Assembly: GCA_037577475.1 (NCBI GenBank)
Contig: CM075202.1
Span: 9,926,501-9,990,500, forward strand
Reading direction: 5' to 3'
Source: Chaunax sp. Z400
Taxonomy: Eukaryota; Chordata; Actinopteri; Lophiiformes; Chaunacidae
DNA: 64,000 bases
The notes beneath the pieces are model-generated. The model made no database searches and was not told the DNA's origin. It saw only the letters and a list, made by a program, of their open reading frames with translations. The position numbers were made by a program, and so were the translations under genes. Below, in pieces: positions 22,028 through 32,900 of the stretch (position 1 is its first letter; each line of letters begins with the position of its first letter).

Positions 22028-23065
22028 ATGGAGGCAACCAGCGATACCACGAAAATCCTGGAGAAGGGTCCTGAATACCTTCGAAAGCAAATGGAGCTTG
22101 AGAGTGAAACAAAGGGACGCATGAGTGCAGTAGAGAGGCTCGCTGCAAGCAAACCAAAATATGTCAAAAGCCAACAGGTCGTCAACTCAACTCAGGAGCC
22201 AGTGATCAGTCTTGGATCAGCCTCTGTGAGTAGCGCTGGGTCCTCTAACTGGAGCTTGAACCGTGGGGGGAATTTTGTCAAGGGGTGTAACTCAACGGAC
22301 CCAACACGTGGTGGACAAAGCTGCTCACCAGGGCAAGTACGTCGGTCCAGCTCCAAAAAAAGACCAGACTCTCTTCTGCTTTACAGACAGAAATGTGAGT
22401 TACTGAGAGGATCAGCAAATGATCGGAAACACCATATAAAACATAGGTTGCTGCTCAGCTCTATTAACAAAAATGTTCCTTTACCTGAGGCAACAGAAAA
22501 GGACTACAAAGCTGCTGAAAACGAGGATAAAATCGCCACGCCTGAGGGAACAGCAAAGGAATGTAGCTCAAATGAAGTTAACTCTCAATCAGAGAGGAGG
22601 GGCAATGAGGTAGCTGAACACAGCACCCCTGGGACAAAGGTAGAAGCTAGAGATAGGAATAAATCTGGTCTCCTGATGGTTCGTGAGTGTAAAAGGAGGC
22701 TTGGTATAGGGGTCAGTCGTTCTCACTCTGACATTAGTTCCAGGTACTCCAAAAACTTTACTGACTTTGATGCTTTTTTCAAGTACTGTGGGCTGGGCGG
22801 TGAGGTTATTGAGTCTTTGGGAAGGGAGAACTTCTCTGCACGCTCAGATGAAATTGCAATAAGAATTCGGAGTATAAGCATCTCTACATCAGAGAGCGAC
22901 TTCACCATGTTCAGCGGTAACAGCGATGGACTACTGGAGGATGAGTTGCATGAGAAAATACATCAGGGGACGTCAGTTATTGAGCGCAACGCAAGGATTA
23001 TCAAATGGCTGTACAGCTGCAAAAATGCTACAGAGGCTGGAAAAAGATTGAGAGACCTGGATTGA
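22028..23065 (+). CDS. fam110c: FAM110-family protein, probably fam110c (single coding exon)
   Basis: An uninterrupted 345-aa reading frame. FAM110 proteins associate with centrosomes and microtubules; the biochemical role is poorly known. The N-terminal family box is present (KGPEYLRKQME, then RMSAVERLAASKPKYVKSQQ at residues 31-50). The C-terminal box is also present: RSHSDISSRYSKNF near 230-243, FDAFFKYCGL near 248-257, GRENFSARSDE, and SVIERNARIIKWLY at 316-329. The middle is Ser/Lys/Glu-rich and low in complexity, typical of the family. The first Met is chosen because the family box begins a few residues after it. All vertebrate FAM110 genes have a single coding exon. The c assignment rests on position beside acp1 in the human 2p25.3 orientation; fam110a or b is less likely. 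There is no signal peptide or membrane segment. Confidence 0.9.
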   Translation: MEATSDTTKILEKGPEYLRKQMELESETKGRMSAVERLAASKPKYVKSQQVVNSTQEPVISLGSASVSSAGSSNWSLNRGGNFVKGCNSTDPTRGGQSCSPGQVRRSSSKKRPDSLLLYRQKCELLRGSANDRKHHIKHRLLLSSINKNVPLPEATEKDYKAAENEDKIATPEGTAKECSSNEVNSQSERRGNEVAEHSTPGTKVEARDRNKSGLLMVRECKRRLGIGVSRSHSDISSRYSKNFTDFDAFFKYCGLGGEVIESLGRENFSARSDEIAIRIRSISISTSESDFTMFSGNSDGLLEDELHEKIHQGTSVIERNARIIKWLYSCKNATEAGKRLRDLD

Positions 23066-23958
23066 GATAACTCTTTTTTTTTCTCTCTATGCTTACCAAA
23101 GACTGCTGAAAAAAAATGTCCATTCATCACATTTTATTACAGAATTTACATCACAACACTGTGTGTGGTTTTGCCTCTATATGTGCTTTATCATTGTAGT
23201 TTCCTTTGGTTTCCACAGCCAATTTCAGCTGTCACTTCTGGGAGAAAACACACATCTGTCACACAGGGGGCCACAGAGGGCCTCACATCATACACAGAGA
23301 AACACACACACAAAAATTAACTTTAGCCACTATAAAGTCCAAAACTATGTGCATGTGTGCACACTTGAAGACATACAATGACACACAAGACCTATTGAGC
23401 AAAAACTGCCACAAGCCAAAAATATTTCAACAACAACTAAAACACTAATAACACTGTAGCATGAATGGGGAAAAGCAAAGGACAGGCTAATGTTGACTCA
23501 CTGTGTTAAAGAGAATTTCCACCCACTCTATTTCTCTCTTACACATACAGAATTAAACCAATATTTGTTTTGTACATGTGAGAAGACAGACGTCACTAGC
23601 GTCAGATGCTGTAGACACGCCTATCACTTCTTCAGAGACCGACTGCTGCACATTAAGGCAAGCCATGTCTTGCCCTCTTCAAATGTTTGTTTCCAGAAGT
23701 TACAGTTAATCTTAATATTCAGTTGATAAATCAAGCAGAAAAAAAGGCGACTTATTCATGATTACTGACTGAAAATGTGCACTGCTTGCATTGCTGTAGG
23801 CATGCAAGTGTCTTTTTTAATTGAGATTTTTATGATGCAAAAGTGTTGGTATGCTCTCAGATAATTTTTAACCCAACCAGCTTCAATCTAGGTTTGTTGC
23901 TGCCTGCGTAACATTGTTCCATACTGAGGCCCTGTATAGTTTTTAAAACTGGTACACA

Positions 23959-24038
23959 AATAAATTTGATAATTGTTTTTCTTAAATTATTCATTGCTTG
24001 GATTTTGTCAAAGTCATGTGCGTGTCACAACCAATAAA
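23959..24038 (+). terminator. fam110c: fam110c candidate poly(A) signals
   Basis: AATAAA occurs at 23959-23964 and again at 24033-24038, about 0.9-1.0 kb after the stop. Together they suggest a 3' UTR of around 1 kb. The transcript end is inferred only. Confidence 0.45.
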
Positions 24039-24239
24039 GGCTAGGATAACAGATTTACATGCAGCCAGGTGATATTTTGACAAGGTCGAAACATTTGTGT
24101 TGGATAGCTCATTCAAATGATCAGCTCCAAATGAAAAGAAAGCAAATATGTACAGTTAGTTATTAGAATGAATAGTATATTTGTATATCAGTAAGGTCTA
24201 CAGAAATGTATGTGCATGTGAGAATACAATATAGCATAC

Positions 24240-24345
24240 CGCTTATAATGAACTAGCGACCTGTCCAGGGTGTACTGGGATAGGCTGGAGCCCCATCTGC
24301 TGACCTTGCAAAGGATAAGCGGTTATATGAGATGGATGGATGGAC
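24240..24345 (-). repeat. fish LINE-tail-like dispersed repeat
   Basis: In reverse it reads CATCCATCCATCTCATATAA, then CCGCTTATCC and CCTATCCCAGTACACCCTGG. This is the same family as the longer copy at 43733-44075. It lies just beyond the fam110c 3' end. Confidence 0.55.
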
Positions 24346-24589
24346 AGACAGATACAGCTTGTAGTGATTGAAAAGGTTTCAATTTACCTTACAGGGTCTA
24401 AGGGGGGCAATATCTATCTACAATAATAAACCTGATTGCTGAGTTAAAATCTAAGCACCTCTATGCTATCGAGGCAGTCATACTAAACTTTTGACATCCC
24501 AGTAATCACATATACAGTATTTACACTGCCCACTGGAATAATTGTCACACATAAGACAGTCTGGATCAATGCCTTGCATGCAATGATAT

Positions 24590-24960
24590 TTTTAGGTAAT
24601 TTTACAAAGACAAAACAACATATTTAATTTAATATCTAATGGTAGCAGCTGATGAAAGCATACCATAAAAGTCAAATTTAGGTTACAATGAGAAAATTTG
24701 TGTCCAAGGACACAGATGCCCCTGCTACTGAAAAAACTCTTCTTAAAAAATTGGCATGAAAATCGACTAAGTTCAAATGTGCCAAATAATGCAGAAATAA
24801 GCAAGATGGGGAAAAAAAATCTATTATGAGATGCACACCTTTATAGGGCCTCTACAAGGCATGTGTGAAATTTAATTGATTTATGTTAAATGTAGGTAAT
24901 CCTATATGTCCCCTTTGGCAGAGTCATAAAAATTAGGAGTCTTTACTTACTTCACACTTG
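24590..24960 (-). repeat. inverted partial copy of the 19-21 kb tandem repeat
   Basis: Its reverse complement carries TCTATGATAG-, GGGGCATCTGT.TCCTTGGACAC-, TTGAACTTAG- and GGTGTGCATCTCATAATA-like blocks found in the three tandem copies. It lies on the other side of fam110c. Confidence 0.6.
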
Positions 24961-25729
24961 AATCCCAGACTGTTTCATTCCACATGTTCAAGATACATAA
25001 AATACTGACGAGTGTTTACACAAGAGGTTTAATAACCTCATTAAAACTGTTAAAATTACATCTAAACCGTCTCTTTCATTATAAAATGATGACTGGCCTC
25101 AAAACCAGTTGTGGTCTGGCAAAATCATGCTCGTGCATGCATGTTGTCAATTGGGATTGTTGTTGTCAGCAACTTTTCATCATCAACAAATCAATGTGAA
25201 AACAATCATCTAGTGTTAAACCCTGTCTTTTATTACTTGGTCTATGAGCTGACTTGGTCTCAGCTTTTTAAAACGCACTATTAATACAGCTTTGAAAAGA
25301 CAGTGGTCATGTGTAAATAAGCATTTCGACCCCTGAATACCTGCATTATGACATGTAATTTGAATGACTTCTGACTTGATTTGAACTTGTTCAAATGACC
25401 TGTGATTTAAAATAACATGAGATTTGATTTAGACTTCCTCCTCAGACTATGATAAATACAAGTGGTTATAAAATGGGCCCCAATTGCACAGAACTATGTT
25501 TACCCTAATTCTCAGGATACAGTGATGACCTTGGTAAATTACCATAAACTATGGGTCTGAACTGGTAGATTAAACCATAATCGGCTTGTTAATGTACCAC
25601 TTTAAAACTATATGATTATATCTGGTTTCAAAACGTTCCTTAATAACCACATCATCACTCACACAACTGTCCAGTGGTGGTGTTCCCATCCCCCATCTCA
25701 AAATGAAAACATAAATACATGTGCGCAGT

Positions 25730-25966
25730 CCTCTGTCACGTGCAGAAGAGAGCTCCGACAAAACGCTGGGGCTGAAAAAGAAAATGAATGACAGACTCGG
25801 TCAGCCAATAAGTGATGGTTCTTTGGCTAGCAACAAATTATATACTGAGAATTTGTCCAATCAGATAGCAGTAAGGGGCGTATACGTATCCCTCTGTCCT
25901 CACTGTGTTACTTCCGTCAATATTTCCAACACGGCAGGCAGAGAAACAAGAAACATAAGGAGACAG
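25730..25966 (+). promoter_or_regulatory. fbxo25: fbxo25 promoter and probable non-coding exon 1
   Basis: There is a CACGTG E-box at 25737-25742 and two CCAAT boxes at 25805-25809 and 25857-25861 (the second as CCAATCAG, an NF-Y type site). They are followed by sequence ending in GAGACAG|GTACAA (donor after 25966). The first coding exon starts about 0.9 kb on with a good acceptor, so an untranslated first exon of roughly 25880-25966 is the simplest reading. An alternative donor lies near 25986 (AAG|GTCTGT). The start site itself is not visible. Confidence 0.5.
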
Positions 25967-26462
25967 GTACAACAAAGGAGCATAAGGTCTGTATGAGAGG
26001 GTTTTTTTTAGAAATTCACAAGGCTATACGTAGTTGGATGTTTTATTTTCTATTAGTCGTGATTATATGTATTGAAGCGGCTGACAGCCTGTCTTGTCTT
26101 CATATTTTAATGTGTCAAAACTACTTGACAGCTGTTTTGTTTTTCACATACCAAGACAAATGCGTCATAGTTGTTGTCAGGTGTGTTATTAAAGCAAATT
26201 GGCTCAGTATGCCATGATGATAGACTCTATATAAACAGCGTTAATCTTTTCGTTTATTTGGCAGTAATTTTCAGACAATAAGCTGAAATGAATACAGTTT
26301 TAGGCTGAATACTGCATGTATATGCAAAGAAAGGTCATTATAATCTATGGCATTTAAATATTTTGACAATTTGAATTTAAGTAGTTTGAATTGCTCTCTT
26401 TGAAATGCGCAGAAGGCCCTCTCAGCTCATTTCAACAATTATAAAAACACCACAAATTCAGA

Positions 26463-26486
26463 TTTTAGTGTCCCGGGTTCCCAGCT
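26463..26486 (-). repeat. right arm of 24-bp perfect inverted repeat
   Basis: Exact reverse complement of 21381-21404, lying in the first fbxo25 intron. Flanking sequence shows only weak further similarity. Confidence 0.8.
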
Positions 26487-26855
26487 GCCTATTTGAATTA
26501 TTTCAGAGGTCTTATCATTGATTTGTTCTTAATAGCTCTAATGTTCATCGCTGAATCATTTGAATTGGGTGAATTTCACCAATGCGATTTCAGCGACCAG
26601 AGGTCTGACTTGTCTTGAATCTTCAAGATGGAAAAATGAATTTGAGCAACTTGAATATATGTTTTTGGACACATTCATTTTTTTAACCTTACAAATTACG
26701 ATTAAATATTATTGATTAAATCACGATTACATTTTTCAGTTAGGTATTTAGCATCTTATTATGTCCATTCTCCCAGAACACAAAGAAAAATCCTTGCCTC
26801 CAGGTGTGTTGTGACAAATTCCTCTTTCTTCACAGCCCCCCCCCCCCCAGCTAAA

Positions 26856-26977
26856 ATGCCTTTCTTGGGCAAGGACTGGAGGTCGCCAGGTTGGGAATGG
26901 ACCAAGACAGAGCATGGCTGGAAAAGGCTTGTCTTTTTCGGGTCGGAAGATAACAACAGAAAAATAGACTTAAAAGA
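26856..26977 (+). CDS. fbxo25: fbxo25 first coding exon
   Basis: The ATG has an AAAATGCC context just 6 nt after the acceptor CCCAG. It encodes MPFLGKDWRSPGWEWTKTEH, then GWKR...KIDLK, and ends in phase 2 at GA|GTAAGA. A run of 13 C residues at 26836-26848 forms the polypyrimidine tract; a second possible acceptor (CACAG) lies at 26835, upstream of the run. Confidence 0.94.
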
Positions 26978-29900
26978 GTAAGACACTTATTCACATCTGT
27001 CAACAATATATTTTCCTTAAATGGCATTCTCATGCTAGTATTGTCTGTATTGAACTTTACACGATCAGTCAAAGTCAGTGCTTTATGCACTTAACTAACC
27101 AAATTCAACATTTTAAAGTGAGTTAGTGGAGTTATTGTCCATTAATTATTTGTCAAATTTGATTTTGGTCTTTAACCTTTAATTAACAGTAGAGTTTATT
27201 GCTTTCAACATCAATTTCATCACAGTATTTTTTTAACATGATTCTATAAACATTATAAAACTGATTTAAACTATATCTTCCTACCCCCTGCTTTACAGAA
27301 GCATATAGCCTGCCTTCACATTTAGCTTTATTAAAGGACAGCAAGGACTCCTGTGCAATAAAATGTACTGCACATTGTTGGCCTTAGATCCAGAGTCCAG
27401 CAATACTTGTAATCTACACTGTAAAATGTAAGATTGAATTTAATTTGAAATACTGAGTTGACCTAACTTTTTATCAACTTGTTAATAACACTCATTTTAT
27501 TTTAGTTACTTGTACTTTGGCATCAAGAAAACTGTCAAACTCTTGTGCTTAAGTATCCCACAAATTAGAGCTACTTTACTTGAATAGCCTGTTTTCTGTT
27601 CATACCACTTTCTACTTGTCCTCCACTACTTTTCATGGGAAACAGCCCTTTTGTTATGTGAGAAAAGTTGGATAAATGGTGCTTTTGTTTTGTAAAACTC
27701 TACTCAGGTATCAGGTATTCTACTCAGCTTCTAAAATCTTTAATTCACAATCAGATCTGAAAGCTCTTAACAGTTGTGGCAATAGCACACACCAGAATAG
27801 ATTCACATATACTTGTTTATTCAGTATTCAAGAGATATTCAATATTGGGTTACTGACGCTTTTTGCCCATGTGAAAATAAATGTTTAATGACAGTTGAAA
27901 CAACCAAACTTACACTGTGCTTTTGCACAATCGGTAAATAGACACTGTAGCCTGTTGGGGATAGGTGGGTGGAGTTTCCCAGCATACCTTGAGACAATGT
28001 GTTTTAGGCCATAAGCCCAAATGTGTTTAAATGTTTTCTGAATAATTTTCAGTTGAGCAGTAATTACTTCTTTAGAAATATTTCTATAGAAAATTGTTAC
28101 AATTATACAACACCATGGCACCATGAGTTAAGTCTCTCACTTGGTTAGTGACGTCCCGCCTGGGTGATGTAAGAGGGTGGTAAAATAAAGTACTGTGATG
28201 TGTTGTAATAACAAGCACTCCAGAGTAAAAAGCAAATAACTTTGTCAAATTCATGCAATAAGAAATTTCAGCATGCTACAATACATTTTAGGGCATTGAT
28301 AGTTTGTCACACTAACAGTAAACAAGTTGGTCTAAGTATTGCACACTCAAAATCTCAAGTTAATTTTTCTTAATTTATCTAAGGCAATGAGTTTGCTTAA
28401 TATTTTTAAGTAACTCGACTTATTAGATTTTACAGTGTAATTAGGATCTATGTTAGCTTATTCTGCAGCAGTATTATTTAAATACTTAGATAAATACTAT
28501 AACTTCAATTCTGGAGCAACTCGGAATTACAGTATATATCTGTATTTGGGTACTCCATCCAAATTGGACATTGCTCAGAATCTTATTTCAGTAAACCAGT
28601 ACAGCCAAGAGTAGATCCCATGTTCTTAGCTCTGCGTCTATATGTTTAAAGTAGACTCTAACGACTGACCACAGCTCAACATCTGCCCAGGATCACTTTG
28701 AGTGTTGACTTGGTTTTCAGACATCCTCCAACTTCCACAAAATACATACTCAGCATTTTTGAGAGGATTTTTCCCCTTATTGAATAGAGGATAGTAGAGA
28801 CCTGCCAAGAACTTAAGGGAAATTGATGGGTTATGGGTTATCACTATGTTGTGATTACATGTTCAGCGTCTTAAAACTCTAGACTTCTGTGACTAGAAAT
28901 ATTTGTGTGACTGTGGATTGTTGTTTTTCATCAATCATTTCAGCATCAGCTGATGCTTAGCTGCAAACCAAATTTCCGTCAGGATACTGACAGAGTTGAA
29001 CTTGAACAATCACAAACTGAACCCGTTACAATTTGTGGAACTGTGTAGTAAATCAAGGGAAACACGAAGCAGTGGCAGGGACTTGGTAGATAATGATAAC
29101 AGTGGTAATCTTATTGATGAAATTGTATGGATAAGGTCGGAGAGTTTCGTGGTACAGATAAGGTAATCATTCAGCCAAATCTTATCAGGGGCCACATCAG
29201 GGAGTCTTTGATGAGGTGATTTGCATCCCACAATCGCAGCCTGTTGAATCATCATGGCAACCAACAGATGATTATGGGGTTGGGTTTAGACACTCAAGAG
29301 AGTAATTTTACGAAATCAACTTGTCAGTCTATCCTGTTATAGAAATGGATGAATATTTATAAGAATTAGGGGAAGTTCACACGATTACTGAAGAAGATGT
29401 ATTGGAGTTGACACATAATGATCCGAGTCTGAAGTATTGAGGTTATGTTTTGAGTGAACTGAGTTGAATTTCTTCTGCAAAATATCCCCTCAAAGCAATA
29501 ACACATGCTCTCTTATTTTTGAGCACATGCCATGCAACCTGGTTGTAATATAAGTCTTGTAACAGTGTGCTTTTATTAAAACCATAGATTTCCAGGAATT
29601 GGGCAATTGTTTAGCTTTTGCCTATAATATATGCTTATATGACTGGCTATGACTGTGAATTACGGTGTGATAAATTGATTTGAATACCCAATGCCACCTT
29701 AGATTTTAGTCATGGTAAAGCTACAGAAAAGATTTTCTCCCTGATGTCTCATAATATCTCTAATGAGCACAGTTCTAGCTTTGTTGTTAATTTACACCAC
29801 AGACACGATCGCAGGTCCGGCCACAATGGAGTAAGTCTTTGGGCAAAACTAAAAGCCCTAATAACAATTTTGTTGTGACAGCATGTTTGCAGACGTCCCG

Positions 29901-32900
29901 AAATCCTACACAGTTCCAGACCAGCACAGACAGTCAGTATTGGACTTAATGGACAGTAACTATCTCTGAGAGTTACTTTTGGATGGTGCAACTTGTAAAT
30001 CCTGTCACAGGGGGTATTTGCTTGAGGTTGTGACATAAATTGTTAACATACCATTTTTTTCTGATACGAGCACACAAGAATAACAAGTTCAAAGAAGACC
30101 TATTGTTTATTTTTAAAACACTGTCAAAGGCTTTTGAAATACTTCCATGACCACTACTTTGTTGAAGGCAGCTGAACTAAAAAACACATTCTGCCAGTTT
30201 CAGTTTCAGTCTTTCTTGTCTGTATTATCCTCAATCTGTCTCCCGGTGGGAGGTCTGGGTTGGATCCCAATATTAGAGCTCACTTTCTTATTTGCAGGAA
30301 ATATGTATGATTTTGACGCATGCCTTCTGGCAATGAGTCGTCATATACGGGGCAGAAAAGAGGAGGTCTTCTAGTTTTTAGTCTTGTTTTTGTAGATTAT
30401 TTATACTTAACTTGGATTGCTTTTTTTTTTTAAACTTCTTTGTGCTGGTTGTGTTTATCTTAATCTCAAAGTCTCAAAGTTACCTTCAATTATTGATGTT
30501 TTATACACTTCCTTTTTGAATAACTAGGGCTATTTAAAATAATGCATTCAATTTTAAGATGGGCTATGTATGCTGACTTTAGGTACGTCTGTTACATAAT
30601 GCATTTCATTAGAATTCTGAAGGTGTCAAAGCTCATTACAAAGCAGTTATTAAACTAAAATGAACAAATTGAAATCAGTACAATACTGATTGTTAATACC
30701 GATACTCTTATTGATACTTCTCTCCATCATTTGGTCCAAAAAATAAAGACATGACATGAAAAGATGTGATTGGTGATTTGTTGGTATCTAGGGTTATGGG
30801 CTAGAAAACATTAAATAAACAGAGGCAGGGTCATGGCGTCGCCATAGTAGGATTTGTTAAAAAAAATAAAAAAATCACCAGTTCCCCATCCCACTGAAAT
30901 CCATTCAAAACCTCCTCTAACTCTAATTGTGAGAGGTAAAGATGTGCTTCTGCTCCTTTAAAAAGTAAAAAATCTTTAATAAGTAAAATACACGTCTATT
31001 ATAATAAAACTTCATTCTATAAAAATGGACAGAGGAATAGCACCACTAGCAGTATAGAATAATTCACAAGTTTGTGAGTGTATTGTTGTGGAATTGGTTC
31101 ATGATAAAGCATTTCTTTTAAGCAGTGAGTGTGACGTCAATGTCTTACTGGTGCTGCTGGACTTCAGGGTGCCAGTTGGTGATGTCTCCCTCATGTCACA
31201 GTGTCGCCCTTTCTGTTAATTAATCTACCCACCAGCAGAACCTCACAATGTCACATTGGCTTGTCAGCAGTTTTCTCTTCGCGAAAAAGTAAACCAATAT
31301 CGGACAATAATTAATGGCGTCATCCGTTCAGTTTGGCCGCTCTCCAAATGCAGCCTCACTCAGAAAGGCCAGTGACTTCATACAATGGTGTATACAGTAC
31401 AGTATGGCAAACCAACACGTGTATGCATGGCATGGTACACAGTGTTACAGAAGCAGATAAGATCATCATGTGTCTTATATCATGTGTATAACTACAAATA
31501 CTTAAGTGTCAGATAAGTGCTGGAAAATTGTGTGACAGCTAAGTATTTGACCCTCACTTTAGGGCCTATCTCTGTGACAGCTCATTTATCTGACAGTCTG
31601 ATTGTCTAGTCACGTCCTACACAACATTCGTCCCTTAAGAATCGTTTATTTCAGGATATAGTTTAAATATCCACAAATCCCTCTGTATGTTCCTGCTGTT
31701 GCGCGATGTCTTTTATTGGGTCAGTTGGCTGCTCCGCATGCAGCACGTACAATAAACCCGGGCGTTTGCATTCCTTATTCGTAATTCAACTTGCTAGATC
31801 ACTTTATAGAGATGAGGGATTACTGCAGATCTTATTCATCTCAAACTAGTTGACTTAATGATCAGACAAGGAAAGCCATGCCTCGTCTTAAGCTGGAGGC
31901 AAACTTAAATGAGCTTCTTTCTCCAAAAAGCATGTTTTCTGAGATCATCCAGATGGTGACTGATATATTCTTCAGCTTTCCCCCCATTTACTTTCTTAAG
32001 CTTGTAAAAAACGATGAGAACATAGCCAATTTATTTGAATAAATACCCTGTCGCATGTCTCCATCATCAGAGAAAAGCCTTGTAATGAATCTGTTTTGAA
32101 TGAAGACTATGATTATACAGTATATATATATATAATGTATATATGAGATCCAGTAATTTTGGGTGGTCATCTCTTATTTTACTGTCCAACTCTGTGACAG
32201 TTTATCTGACATTGTCTGAATTTGATATACTGTATACAAAAGAAAGCAGCAAATCCATCAGTGGATATTTGATACTGTGTGCTGCGAAAAATGGCTAGAG
32301 AAATTAATCCATCCGATCCAATCCATCCATGGATGGATTCAAGCTTCCAATGTCAACATATGTCAACTTTGGTCAGCTTCCAAAATGTAATAATCCTATC
32401 AGTAATAACAAGGCCACTGATCAAGAAGGCCCAGAATGCCAGCCAGAAAAAACATCAGATAGAGATCTTCTGAGATCTCTAGAGATAGAGATTTTTTGCC
32501 TGTTTTCTGAGAAAAGTGTTTCTCTGTTTCTTAAACTTGGATGTATGGATGCCATCTGCTCTGTTCCCTGTATCATAACTGATCCTGTGAATAATTTTCA
32601 TTTCACATCTTGGCTATTCTGACTCCTTCCTTGGCCTTATGACTATTCAGATTTGTGCAAACACTGCAGCTAGATTTTTAACCACAAAAATTTGCTTTCA
32701 TACTTTCTGGCAACCTGTGCCTTTATAATTTTCAAGTCCTATTTGCTGACCCTGTTAAGCCCAAAATACTGCCATACCTAAACTGCCATTTATCATGCCA
32801 TGCAATAGGATGACATCAGTAAATAGTCACATACTTTCTCCAGTACACTGCAGCAGAGTGTTCTCTTTACAGTGGTTTGTAATTATGGTCATTCTGATGC

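Noticed and set aside
29749..30036. 95-aa minus-strand frame with several Cys residues
   Set aside because: No zinc-finger spacing, no splice or start support, no family match.
32329..32622. 97-aa open frame in an fbxo25 intron
   Set aside because: No family resemblance and out of the exon chain, which is complete without it.
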